Of a DNA stretch of 45,350 nucleotides, positions 33,328-41,999 are shown piece after piece. The stretch comes from Prochlorococcus sp. AG-347-L20 (lineage in GTDB: Bacteria > Cyanobacteriota > Cyanobacteriia > PCC-6307 > Cyanobiaceae). The position numbers and the translations under genes were made by a program. The notes under the pieces were generated by a model, which saw only the letters and a list, made by a program, of their open reading frames with translations, ran no database searches and was not told the origin of the DNA. Positions within the stretch are counted from its first letter, which is position 1, and each line of letters starts with the position of its first letter. Where the stretch lies: positions 1 to 45,350 of the forward strand of contig QCCP01000014.1 of assembly GCA_003281225.1 (NCBI GenBank). The letters are read 5' to 3'.

Positions 33328-33691
33328 TATGATTTTGATTTTTATTTTTTAATTCATCGAGAAGTTTCAAGACTGATAATCCTTTATCAAGAACAACATC
33401 GTCTTTAAAAATTATCTCTGGAACTCTTCTCATCTCAATTCTTTTTCCTAAACTATGCCTTATAGAGCTTTTAGCAGTATTCAAGTTTGATACAATTTCT
33501 TTCCTCACTTTCTTTTGAGCAGTTGAAGTTATATAAATTTTACAGTGTTGCAAATCACCTGATAAATCAATCTTAGAAATATTGACGAAATGATCTCTAA
33601 TAAGATCATTTTCTAAATCATTCTGCAAAATAAGGGTTATTTCTTTCTTCAAAAGAGAAGAAACTTTTGCAAGACGGTAATTATTTGGCAT
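33320..33691 (-). CDS. rbfA: Ribosome-binding factor A
   Basis: 123 residues. RLAKVSSLLKKEITLILQ, LSGDLQHCKIYITS, IRHSLGKRIEMRRVPEIIFKDD are the RbfA pattern. It helps 30S maturation, important in the cold. The stop of the Ycf33/DUF751 gene and the ATG of rbfA share one base, so the three genes are one unit with hemD. Confidence 0.92.
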   Translation of the reverse strand: MPNNYRLAKVSSLLKKEITLILQNDLENDLIRDHFVNISKIDLSGDLQHCKIYITSTAQKKVRKEIVSNLNTAKSSIRHSLGKRIEMRRVPEIIFKDDVVLDKGLSVLKLLDELKNKNQNHNV

Positions 33692-33900
33692 TATGGTTGT
33701 AAATTTATTGGGTTTGTCATCGCTTGCAAGACAAAATAAACAGTTATGAAAGCACTTAAGACAGAAGATATCAAACCCACTATTGTGAGTGGATTTGATC
33801 TATTCTTGAATAAAGGTTCAAGCAAAGCAACAAGTCCCCCAACAATGATAGATATCAAATACTTTGGATATCTCGCAACATTAGAGAAAAATTCGCCCAT
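33691..33900 (-). CDS. Ycf33/DUF751-like small membrane protein
   Basis: 69 residues from ATG 33900, with GGAG 4 bp before it; the frame extends to a GTG at 33909. It starts MGEFFSNVARYPKYLISIIVGG and has a second hydrophobic helix LTIVGLISSVLSAFITVYFVLQAM. The family occurs in cyanobacteria and some plastids, with no settled function. It heads the run rbfA-hemD. Confidence 0.75.
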   Translation of the reverse strand: MGEFFSNVARYPKYLISIIVGGLVALLEPLFKNRSNPLTIVGLISSVLSAFITVYFVLQAMTNPINLQP

Positions 33901-33954
33901 AAGCTCCACAAATAGATTACTTTTTTAGCTAAATTTTAACAAACATTAAACAGC

Positions 33955-34680
33955 ATGATTACATTATATCAATTTAGGCATAGTGCTTTTTGTTTAAAAA
34001 CAAGAATGGCTCTTCATGCAAAAAAACTACAATATCGAGTTGAAGAAGTAACACCTGGAATAGGCCAATTTGAAATCTTTAAATTATCAGGTCAAAAACA
34101 AGTACCTGTAATAGTCGATACTAATGATCAAGTTATTAATGACTCTTCAACTATTTGCGAATATCTAGATAAAAAAAATGAAAACAATCCACTTTTTCCG
34201 GAGGATCCAATATTATTTGCACAATGCAAACTAATTGAAGACTGGGCAGATACTACAATGGCTACAACTTGTAGAAAAGCTTTAATAAAATCTGCAATAG
34301 AAAATCCACAGTTAAGAACTGCATTACTTCCAGATGAAATACCTTCTTCAGTTAAAAGTATTGTTGATAAATTACCTTTTAAAAATCTTAGTAAAATTTC
34401 TAATGTAGTTTTGTCTTCTAAAGATAATTTAGATCTCCAAAAATTACTGGAAGCTTTATCAAAATCCTTGATCAACAAGAAATATTTAGTTGGAGATAGT
34501 TTATCAATTGCAGATATTTCAATTGCTGCTCAATTATCCCTTATTAAATTTCCAAAGTCTGCAGGACCAATTCTTTCAGGAGAGGGGAGCCAAGAATACA
34601 TAAACAACCCTTATTTAGAAAATCTTTTCATTTGGAGGAACAACTTAGAAGAATATCTTTTTAGTGCTAACTCTCAATAA
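33955..34680 (+). CDS. Glutathione S-transferase family protein
   Basis: 241 residues. A thioredoxin-fold N domain (LYQFRHSAFCLKTRMALHAKKL, then QKQVPVIVDTNDQVINDSSTICEYLD with the cis-Pro VP and Ser-Ser for glutathione) and an all-helical C domain with YLVGDSLSIADISIAAQL. The substrate is unknown. It converges with the lumenal gene, overlapping by 14 bp. Confidence 0.87.
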   Translation: MITLYQFRHSAFCLKTRMALHAKKLQYRVEEVTPGIGQFEIFKLSGQKQVPVIVDTNDQVINDSSTICEYLDKKNENNPLFPEDPILFAQCKLIEDWADTTMATTCRKALIKSAIENPQLRTALLPDEIPSSVKSIVDKLPFKNLSKISNVVLSSKDNLDLQKLLEALSKSLINKKYLVGDSLSIADISIAAQLSLIKFPKSAGPILSGEGSQEYINNPYLENLFIWRNNLEEYLFSANSQ

Positions 34681-35374
34681 ATTCAAACTTCAATTTATAT
34701 TTATTTGTTTTGATAGCATGAATAGAAGGATCACCAACTTTTGAACCATAGGAAGCAACATATTGCACTCCACAAATTGATGGTTTAATTGAATTATCAA
34801 CTTCCAATATTTCTTCGGAACATTTTTGAAATTTACTAATTGTCTCTACCTGATTAATCCTTGAAGCACCTGGCTTATGTGCTGTTTGTATAACTAACTC
34901 GTCTGCGAAAAAAATATCATTATCTTGGATCTGATTTCTCCCTGTAATTCTTGAATCAATATAAAAATCATCTTTTAAATAAGTAATTTGATTATTAATA
35001 GATTGAGGATCATTTACAACCTTGATTAAGGTTTCACCAAATATTGCTTTTCCAATAGATTCAGAATTTTTTGAACGATTACCAACAATTAAATCTGAAT
35101 CATTCTTAAAGAAATTTACTTTATAAATAACTGGCTCTTCTGAATCATTAACTATATCTTGAGAAGTAACAAGCCAATTCCCCTCGAACCATTTAGGATA
35201 AATTAAATCCTTAGAAGTATCCGATAATTTAAAATTTGGCAAATATAATTCTGGCCATTGATTTACACGATTTTCCAAAAACTCTCTTACGTTAGAATCT
35301 AATAGAGCAAAAGAACTTTCTAAAAAAATTCCTTGAAAAATCAAGCAAAGAATTAATCCAAGAAGAATTTTCAT
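34667..35374 (-). CDS. Exported DUF6816-like protein, probably lumenal
   Basis: 235 residues with a signal peptide (KILLGLILCLIFQGIFLESSFALL). The mature part contains REFLENRVNQWPELYLP, LIYPKWFEGNWLVTSQ and VGDPSIHAIKTNKYKLKFE, which I place with a cyanobacterial and plastid family of unknown role (DUF6816). The start lies one base from the divergent start of the CRR7-like gene. Confidence 0.65.
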   Translation of the reverse strand: MKILLGLILCLIFQGIFLESSFALLDSNVREFLENRVNQWPELYLPNFKLSDTSKDLIYPKWFEGNWLVTSQDIVNDSEEPVIYKVNFFKNDSDLIVGNRSKNSESIGKAIFGETLIKVVNDPQSINNQITYLKDDFYIDSRITGRNQIQDNDIFFADELVIQTAHKPGASRINQVETISKFQKCSEEILEVDNSIKPSICGVQYVASYGSKVGDPSIHAIKTNKYKLKFEFIES

Positions 35375-35375
35375 T

Positions 35376-35633
35376 ATGTCAAATCCACTAATAAGAGCAT
35401 CAGATCATTATGTATTATTAGAGCCAGATTCAAAGGAAAAAATTGTATCAAAGCAAGAAGCAATTTTATGGTTGAAGAATTGGCTTAGTAAGACAGAAAC
35501 ACAAACAATATATCAGAATATAGAAGATCCTGATCAGGAATTTTTTGAAGAATTATTGGAAAGCACTTATGAATTAGAAATAAAATTAGGATACGTTATC
35601 AAATGGTTTGCAGTAAGAATTGAACCAGATTAA
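35376..35633 (+). CDS. CRR7-like protein
   Basis: 85 residues. DHYVLLEPDSKEKIVS at the start and LESTYELEIKLGYVIKWFAVRIEPD at the end match the chlororespiratory reduction 7 family, needed for the plastid NDH complex in plants. The cyanobacterial role is less clear; ndhO also lies in this window. It overlaps convergent aroK by 4 bp. Confidence 0.6.
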   Translation: MSNPLIRASDHYVLLEPDSKEKIVSKQEAILWLKNWLSKTETQTIYQNIEDPDQEFFEELLESTYELEIKLGYVIKWFAVRIEPD

Positions 35634-36187
35634 CTGATTATTTCTTTATGAATTGCATTAATTATTTTCATAGCAACTTCTTCAATATTTTCTTTTTTTA
35701 CTTGAATTCTTAAATCTGCTTGAGAATATAAATTTTCTCTAGATTGAAAAATTCGCATATATAGATCATTTAGATTCTTTCCCTGAAGAAGTGGCCTATT
35801 TTCAATTTCATTTTTCAATCTTTCAATTGCTATATCTTTGTCAAGATCTATCCAAGCAATTATTCCCTGTCTTAAGATTCCCCAGTTTTCCGATTTAGTA
35901 ACTATTCCTCCCCCAGTTGAGATTACTAATGAAGGAATTTTGATAGTTTCTTTAAGGCAGTTTGCTTCTAATTCGCGGAAATTATCTTCTCCTTCATCCT
36001 TAAAAATTTGATTTATAGATTTTTTTGCCAACTTCTCTATTAATGAATCTAAATCAATGTATTTATACTTCAATAATTCAGCCAGCTTCAAACCAGTTTG
36101 TGACTTACCAGAACCCATCATTCCTATTAAAAATATACTTCTGCCCTTAATAGCATGAACTGTTTTTTCGATAATGGATTTTTCCAT
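35630..36187 (-). CDS. aroK: Shikimate kinase
   Basis: 185 residues. P-loop GMMGSGKSQTG at 22-32, YIDLDSLIE, FRELEA with the shikimate-binding Arg, STGGGIV and RPLLQG (adenine lid) are present. It phosphorylates shikimate for aromatic amino acids and quinones. Divergent from the QueD-like gene, with 50 bp between. Confidence 0.94.
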   Translation of the reverse strand: MEKSIIEKTVHAIKGRSIFLIGMMGSGKSQTGLKLAELLKYKYIDLDSLIEKLAKKSINQIFKDEGEDNFRELEANCLKETIKIPSLVISTGGGIVTKSENWGILRQGIIAWIDLDKDIAIERLKNEIENRPLLQGKNLNDLYMRIFQSRENLYSQADLRIQVKKENIEEVAMKIINAIHKEIIS

Positions 36188-36237
36188 AAAGACAAAAGCG
36201 TATTTAAAACCTTAAGATAGTATTATCGCAGACAGGT

Positions 36238-37164
36238 ATGACTTCTACACAATCCAAACCATCTCATGGAAAAGGACGTGAATGCGTCATAACTCGACGT
36301 GCCTGCTTTAGTTCTAGTCACCGTTATTGGCTTCCTGAAAAAAGTCCAGAAGAAAATTTATCTCTTTTTGGAAAGTGCAGTATTGCACCAGGTCATGGTC
36401 ATAATTATGAACTTATTGTTTCAATGGGTGGAGAACTAGACTCTGATGGAATGGTACTTAATCTCTCTGATGTAAAACACTCCATTAAAGATAAGGTTAC
36501 TGGACAATTAGATTTTCGTTTTTTAAATGATGTCTGGCCTGAATTTAATGTTAATAATCAAGAAGGTATACTTCCCACAACTGAAGCATTAGTAAAGGTC
36601 ATTTGGAGTCGTTTGAAGGATGATTTACCTCTTACAAGTCTAAGACTTTATGAAAACCCAAATTTATGGGCAGATTATTTTGGAAAAAACATGGAAGCAT
36701 TTTTAACAGTACAAACTCATTTTGCAGCCGCTCATAGACTTGCAAAAGAAGAGATATCCTTTGATGAAAATAAAAAAATCTATGGGAAATGTGCCAGAGT
36801 TAATGGACATGGTCATAACTATCTTGTTGATATAACTGTAAAAGGAGACATTGATAAAAGAACAGGAATGGTTTGCGACTTATCTGCCCTCCAAGAGATA
36901 ATTAACGATTTAGTTGTTGAACAACTAGATCATACTTTTCTTAATAAAGACATCGAATTTTTCCATAATTGTGTACCAACTGCTGAAAATATAGCTTTAT
37001 ATATTTCTGATATTCTTAAAAAACCAATACATAATCTTGGTGCAACATTACACAAAATAAGACTCCAGGAGAGTCCAAATAATGCTGCAGAAATTTATGT
37101 TGATCAAAAGTTAACCAATTCATTGAAGTTGAAATTGGAAAATAGTTTAGTCACGCAAACTTGA
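36238..37164 (+). CDS. Tandem two-domain 6-pyruvoyl/6-carboxytetrahydropterin synthase
   Basis: 308 residues, two QueD-like domains. Domain 1 (about 20-140) keeps zinc histidines H28, H53 and H55 and Cys47, but has LDF (Phe93) where the catalytic His is expected. Domain 2 (about 155-290) has H166, H191 and H193, Cys185 and an intact LDH (Asp231-His232). Such enzymes make pterins for queuosine or pterin pigments. The downstream reductase overlaps by 4 bp. The domain pairing suggests an inactive partner and an active one. Confidence 0.85.
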   Translation: MTSTQSKPSHGKGRECVITRRACFSSSHRYWLPEKSPEENLSLFGKCSIAPGHGHNYELIVSMGGELDSDGMVLNLSDVKHSIKDKVTGQLDFRFLNDVWPEFNVNNQEGILPTTEALVKVIWSRLKDDLPLTSLRLYENPNLWADYFGKNMEAFLTVQTHFAAAHRLAKEEISFDENKKIYGKCARVNGHGHNYLVDITVKGDIDKRTGMVCDLSALQEIINDLVVEQLDHTFLNKDIEFFHNCVPTAENIALYISDILKKPIHNLGATLHKIRLQESPNNAAEIYVDQKLTNSLKLKLENSLVTQT

Positions 37165-37811
37165 ATATCCCAAGAGTAATAATTGTTATAGCATCAAGTC
37201 TTGATGGGAGAATTGCATTTCCTGGAGGTGGAGAATCGCATCTTGGAAGCGATGAAGATAAAAAAATATTAAATCAAAACTTATCAATGGTTGATGCCAC
37301 CATTTTTGGTTTAGGTACTTTAATAGCTCATCAATCAACTTACTTAGTTAAAAATCTCACTGATAATGACGAAGTAAATATATCAAAAAGCCAACCAATT
37401 TCTATAGTTGCTTCAAATAGCAAAAAATTTAACAGTAATTGGAAATACTTTCGTCAACCAATTAGAAGATGGCTAATAAGCTCAAGTAAAGTTGATAATT
37501 CGTCGAATAATGAATTCGAGAAAGAACTCTTTTTCGAAGATTCATGGAAAAAAACTTTAATTTCACTTAAAAAACAAGGGATAAATGATTTAGCTCTTTT
37601 AGGAGGGTCAAAACTTATCAATTCATTTATAAGAGAGGATCTAATAACAGATATAAAAATTACAATAATTCCACGAATTATTGGAGGTAGAAATACATGG
37701 ATCCCTCCAGAACAAACAAATGCGATTTTTAATCTCAAAAGGCTATGGGAAATAAAATCAATTAAAAATTTAATGAATAATGAAATTCATGTTCATTACA
37801 AAAAGATTTGA
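37161..37811 (+). CDS. RibD C-terminal-domain reductase
   Basis: 216 residues from a TTG that overlaps the previous TGA. VIASSLDGRIAFPGGGESHLG, the GLGTL turn and LALLGGSKLINSFIREDLITDIKITIIPRIIGG match the dihydrofolate-reductase-like RibD reductase. It lacks the RibD deaminase half. Pterin or riboflavin reduction is likely; coupling to a pterin synthase gene favours a pterin. Confidence 0.8.
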   Translation: MNIPRVIIVIASSLDGRIAFPGGGESHLGSDEDKKILNQNLSMVDATIFGLGTLIAHQSTYLVKNLTDNDEVNISKSQPISIVASNSKKFNSNWKYFRQPIRRWLISSSKVDNSSNNEFEKELFFEDSWKKTLISLKKQGINDLALLGGSKLINSFIREDLITDIKITIIPRIIGGRNTWIPPEQTNAIFNLKRLWEIKSIKNLMNNEIHVHYKKI

Positions 37812-37828
37812 AATAGTTTCAATAACAA

Positions 37829-38983
37829 ATGAACCAAAAAACACATAAAGTTGAAGTCAAATTTTCAATTAAGGAAATCTCCAAGGAGATATGGAATGAA
37901 TTAGCAAATCAAATTAATAATCCCTTTTATGAATGGACTTGGATTAAAAACCTTGAGATATCAAAAAGTGTTTCAAGAGAAACTGGTTGGCAACCTCTAT
38001 ATTTTGTTGCTTATAAAAATGAAGAAATCCTAGGAATTGCCCCACTTTTTTTAAAAAATCATAGCTATGGAGAATTCATTTTTGACCAATCATTTGCAAG
38101 ATTGGCTCAAGAGCTGAATTTAAATTATTACCCTAAATTAATTGGAATGAGTCCTTATAGTCCTGTAAATGGATATCAATTTCTTTATAAAAAAAATAAA
38201 GACAAGAAAGAAATTACAAATTTACTTATAAACCATATCGAAAGCTTTGCGATTACAAACAAAATCCTAAGTTGTAATTTTTTATATATTGATGAAAGCT
38301 GGGGCAACCATCTTAAATCTTTGGGATACTATGTATGGATAAACTCCAGCAGTGAATGGAGGAGTAATGGAGAAAAAACATTTGACGATTTTCTATCTAG
38401 ATTTAACTCTAATCAGAGAAAAAATATAAAAAAAGAAAGGAAATCAATTAATAAACTAGACATTAAAGTAGAAATTTTTAATGAAGATGATATCAGCCAA
38501 GAAATCCTCAAAAAAATGCATAATTTTTATGAACAGCATTGTTCAAGGTGGGGAATTTGGGGAAGTAAATATCTAACATCTACATTTTTCGAAACACTGG
38601 TTGATAATAAAAAAAATCTTTTACTTTTTAGTGCATCAAAACATGATTCAAATGAAATTTTTGCTATGTCGATGTGCGTTAAAAATCAAAACAACTTATG
38701 GGGTAGATATTGGGGTAGTCAAGAGGAAATATCTAATTTACATTTTGAATTATGCTATTACCAGCCAATTGAATGGGCAATAAAAAATAATATCCATTTG
38801 TTTGATCCTGGAGCGGGTGGTAAACATAAAAGACGGAGAGGGTTTTTTGCAAAAAGCACCGTTAGCATGCATAAGTGGTTTGACAAAAACATGGAAAATA
38901 TAATTTATCCTTGGCTAAATGAAGTGAATAAACAAACCGAGATGGAAATTGATTTTGAAAATAAATCTATACCCTTTAAATAA
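37829..38983 (+). CDS. FemAB-like / COG3146 acyltransferase
   Basis: 384 residues. NPFYEWTWIKNLE, GIAPLFLKNHSYGEFIFDQSFARLA, YYPKLIGMSPYSPVNG, and RFNSNQRKNIKKERK followed by FDPGAGGKHKRRRGF are the signature of the COG3146 GNAT-fold family. Members are linked to peptidoglycan-type or other transfers but are not well defined. Separated by 17 bp from the reductase. Confidence 0.85.
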   Translation: MNQKTHKVEVKFSIKEISKEIWNELANQINNPFYEWTWIKNLEISKSVSRETGWQPLYFVAYKNEEILGIAPLFLKNHSYGEFIFDQSFARLAQELNLNYYPKLIGMSPYSPVNGYQFLYKKNKDKKEITNLLINHIESFAITNKILSCNFLYIDESWGNHLKSLGYYVWINSSSEWRSNGEKTFDDFLSRFNSNQRKNIKKERKSINKLDIKVEIFNEDDISQEILKKMHNFYEQHCSRWGIWGSKYLTSTFFETLVDNKKNLLLFSASKHDSNEIFAMSMCVKNQNNLWGRYWGSQEEISNLHFELCYYQPIEWAIKNNIHLFDPGAGGKHKRRRGFFAKSTVSMHKWFDKNMENIIYPWLNEVNKQTEMEIDFENKSIPFK

Positions 38984-39044
38984 AAAATTATTCGGCTTTA
39001 CCAAAGATTATATTAGTAATATAGTTTTTTATTAACTTCTAAGA

Positions 39045-39431
39045 ATGGATTCTAAGAACAGTTTCGATGAAAAAACAATGATTGATAATAACCTATCCAA
39101 TCGATATATAGATTTAGATCCAAACGGTTATTTTATTATCAAAGTAGATTTAGAAGAAAATAAAATAATTTTAGAGCACTTTCTAAATAATATTAATGAT
39201 GACGGATATGCGCTTGACCCAGAAACAAATGAACCAATTAAATGCGACTCTCAAAATAAAAGAGTTAGTAATGAAGTTTTTAAAGGTATTAGTGCGAAAC
39301 AACTTGGAATAATAATCACTGAAGAAAGAAATGACTTAATAACCAGATTCGACCATGCTCTATATCTAGGCCGGGAACTACAAAAAGCAGAAGAATGTTT
39401 ATACAAAAGATTACCATATATCCAAGATTAA
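39045..39431 (+). CDS. DUF4346 protein
   Basis: 128 residues. RYIDLDPNGYFIIKVDLEENKI, DDGYALDPETNEPIKCDS and DHALYLGRELQKAEECL match DUF4346, often found next to dihydropteroate-synthase-like genes in cyanobacteria. No activity known. It precedes petL by 64 bp on the same strand. Confidence 0.75.
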   Translation: MDSKNSFDEKTMIDNNLSNRYIDLDPNGYFIIKVDLEENKIILEHFLNNINDDGYALDPETNEPIKCDSQNKRVSNEVFKGISAKQLGIIITEERNDLITRFDHALYLGRELQKAEECLYKRLPYIQD

Positions 39432-39495
39432 GAAATTAAACGAAAAAATCTAATCTTTGCATCTGATGTTAAATTAAATAAAAATAAAAGAATTA

Positions 39496-39588
39496 ATGAA
39501 CATCATTTTCTATTTTGCATTTATTGGTTTTGGTTTTGGAGCTGCTTTCGCATTAGATAAGCTCTTAAGAGCAGTTAAATTAATTTAA
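39496..39588 (+). CDS. petL: Cytochrome b6f subunit PetL (subunit 6)
   Basis: 30 residues: one transmembrane helix (IIFYFAFIGFGFGAAFAL) and a DKLLRAVKLI tail. The short length, single helix and -(K/R)LI ending agree with PetL, a small subunit at the edge of the thylakoid cytochrome b6f complex. Too small for automated gene finders; it lies in the gap before the convergent rimO, 5 bp away. Confidence 0.7.
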   Translation: MNIIFYFAFIGFGFGAAFALDKLLRAVKLI

Positions 39589-39593
39589 AAAAA

Positions 39594-40958
39594 CTATAAA
39601 ATTTTAATAGTCTCTCCATACAAATCATATTCATCCGCAAAAGAAATATTTGCTTCAACAAATTTACCAATATAATTTTTCAAATCAATTTTATCCTTAA
39701 CAGATAAATTTACTGTTCCGTCAATTTCAGGGGCGAAATTATAGGACCGACCTATTAATTCGTTATTATCTGATATTTTTTCAACCAAAATCTTCATTTT
39801 TGAACCAACATATGACTGATTTTTATCTTTGGAGATATTTTGTTGAACTGAAATAACATTATCTTTTCTTGCCTCTGCAACCTCTCGGGAAACTTTATTT
39901 GGCAAATGAAAAGCTGCAGTTCCTTCCTCAGGAGAAAAAATAAACACTCCAACATGATCAAATTTGTGCCTATCCAAAAATTCGAGAAGATGTTCAAAAT
40001 GTTCTTTTTTTTCTCCCGGGAATCCAATAATGAGACTAGTTCTTAATACAGCAGATGGAATTTCTTCTCTAATTTTCTCCAAAATTGATTCATTCAAAGA
40101 AGCCTGCCAAGGTCTGTTCATGCTCTTCAATACATCTGGATGACTATGCTGAAGTGGTAAATCAAAGTAAGGCACTATATTCTTTGAATCTTTGAAAGCT
40201 CTAATAACTTCATCAGTTAAACCTGTTGGATAAGCATAATGTATCCTTATCCAAGGAATTGGAACTTTAGAAAGCTCATTCAAAAGTTTAGCTAATGATG
40301 GTTTTCCATAAATATCTTGACCATAATTAGTTGTTATTTGACTAATTAATATGATTTCTTGAATACCCTTTTTTGCAAGACTTTTGGCTTCTGAAACTAT
40401 AGATTCTATTGTTCTACTTCTTTGAGGACCTCTCAACTTAGGAATAATACAAAAAGCACAATTATAGTTGCACCCTTCAGCAATGCGAAGATAAGCAACA
40501 AATTTATTTTTATCTACAAAACGAGGCATATCCTCATCTGCAATAAATTCAGGTATTTTTGAAACTTCATTAACGATTTCCCCTTTTTCTACTCTGTCTA
40601 AAACCTGGGCTATCTTTTGATAATCTCCTGTTCCAACCAAACCTTTTATTTCAGGGATTTCTTTGATTAGCTCATCTTTAAAATGCTGAGCCATACAGCC
40701 TGCAACTATTACTTCCTTTCCTTGATTTGTATATTCTAGAATTTTTCTAATAGATTCTTCTCTGGCTGTTTCAATAAAACTGCAAGTATTTACAACAACA
40801 ACATTTGCATCATTTATATTGCTGTCAACTTCATAACCCTCTTTATCTAATAATCCTTGCATATGTTCAGTATCAACAAGATTTTTCTCACAACCAACAT
40901 GACTGAATGCAATTTTAGATAGTTTTTTTTCTTTTACATTGAGACTATTTTGTTTCAC
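39594..40958 (-). CDS. rimO: Ribosomal protein S12 methylthiotransferase
   Basis: 454 residues. The N-terminal cluster uses Cys23, Cys59 and Cys88 ([21 protein letters not shown]); the radical-SAM cluster uses Cys163, Cys167 and Cys170 ([10 protein letters not shown]). A C-terminal TRAM domain follows. [12 protein letters not shown] separates it from MiaB. It adds a methylthio group to Asp of S12. Confidence 0.93.
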   Translation of the reverse strand: MKQNSLNVKEKKLSKIAFSHVGCEKNLVDTEHMQGLLDKEGYEVDSNINDANVVVVNTCSFIETAREESIRKILEYTNQGKEVIVAGCMAQHFKDELIKEIPEIKGLVGTGDYQKIAQVLDRVEKGEIVNEVSKIPEFIADEDMPRFVDKNKFVAYLRIAEGCNYNCAFCIIPKLRGPQRSRTIESIVSEAKSLAKKGIQEIILISQITTNYGQDIYGKPSLAKLLNELSKVPIPWIRIHYAYPTGLTDEVIRAFKDSKNIVPYFDLPLQHSHPDVLKSMNRPWQASLNESILEKIREEIPSAVLRTSLIIGFPGEKKEHFEHLLEFLDRHKFDHVGVFIFSPEEGTAAFHLPNKVSREVAEARKDNVISVQQNISKDKNQSYVGSKMKILVEKISDNNELIGRSYNFAPEIDGTVNLSVKDKIDLKNYIGKFVEANISFADEYDLYGETIKIL

Positions 40959-41063
40959 AACTTGAAAAATAAGAATTAAAAGATTTAAACAGCATTTCGT
41001 ATAGAACTCTCATGCCAAGATAATATTAGGATAGATAATGTAAATAACAAACTTTCTTTTTGT

Positions 41064-41999
41064 ATGGCCCTTAAGACTTTAAACAGAATAAATAAAAAAG
41101 ATTTGAAATGGCCAAAAATCATAATCGCAATTCTTAGCACTATAGGCATAGTTGATACAGGTTCGATTACTTTAAAAAACTGGGGATTATTTACTTCGCT
41201 TTCATGCCCAGGGATAAAAAATGGTTGTGAAACAGTTTTAAGTAGTCCTTGGGGTACGTTATTTAAAAATAATCAAGTTAATATACCTCTCTCATTAGCT
41301 GGATTTATAACATATTTAACAATATTAGTAATCACAATAATACTCTCGCTTAATTTAATTTCCCCAAAAGAAAAACTCAATAAGTTTTTATGGTGGTTAG
41401 TATTTCTAATTTCTTGTGCGTCATCAACATTTAGCTTTTTATTGATAAATATAATGTTTTTTAAGATTCAAGCATATTGCTTTTTTTGTATTCTTTCAGC
41501 AATTTTATCGTTTTCTATCTTTATAATTTCTATGATTGGAGCAAAATTCGAAAGTAGAGAACCTATGATTTTTAGAGGTTTCATTGTAGCCATTAGTGTC
41601 CTGCTGGGGGGCCTAATTTGGTCAACAAACGTTGACCCCTCTAATGCTATTGATGTTGCTAACCCAACTGAAAATGTATCGCCAATAATCACCACTTCAA
41701 GCTCTCCCCAGAAGGTAAAGTTCGCAAAATTTTTAAGTGAAAACAATATTGTTATGTATAGTGCATACTGGTGCCCGCATTGCCACGATCAGAAACAATT
41801 ATTTGGTAAAGAGGCAGTTAAAGAATTAAAAGTAGTTGAGTGTGCTAAAGATGGTAAAGATAATGAGTATGAGTTATGCCAAACGAAAGGAATAAGTGGA
41901 TTTCCTTCTTGGGAAATATATGGAGAAATTATTAGTGGTACTCGTGACTTAAATGAATTAGCAACAAAAACCGACTATCAGGGAGATCTTAATTTTTAA
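41064..41999 (+). CDS. VKOR-thioredoxin fusion
   Basis: 311 residues. A four- or five-helix VKOR domain has Cys48 and Cys55 in the loop, and Cys139-x-x-Cys142 (YCFFC) as the quinone-side active site. A C-terminal thioredoxin domain carries CPHC at 237-240 plus two more cysteines (VECAKDG, ELCQTKG). It passes electrons from periplasmic or lumenal disulfides to quinones, forming disulfides in exported proteins. It converges with nadB, overlapping by 11 bp. Confidence 0.93.
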   Translation: MALKTLNRINKKDLKWPKIIIAILSTIGIVDTGSITLKNWGLFTSLSCPGIKNGCETVLSSPWGTLFKNNQVNIPLSLAGFITYLTILVITIILSLNLISPKEKLNKFLWWLVFLISCASSTFSFLLINIMFFKIQAYCFFCILSAILSFSIFIISMIGAKFESREPMIFRGFIVAISVLLGGLIWSTNVDPSNAIDVANPTENVSPIITTSSSPQKVKFAKFLSENNIVMYSAYWCPHCHDQKQLFGKEAVKELKVVECAKDGKDNEYELCQTKGISGFPSWEIYGEIISGTRDLNELATKTDYQGDLNF

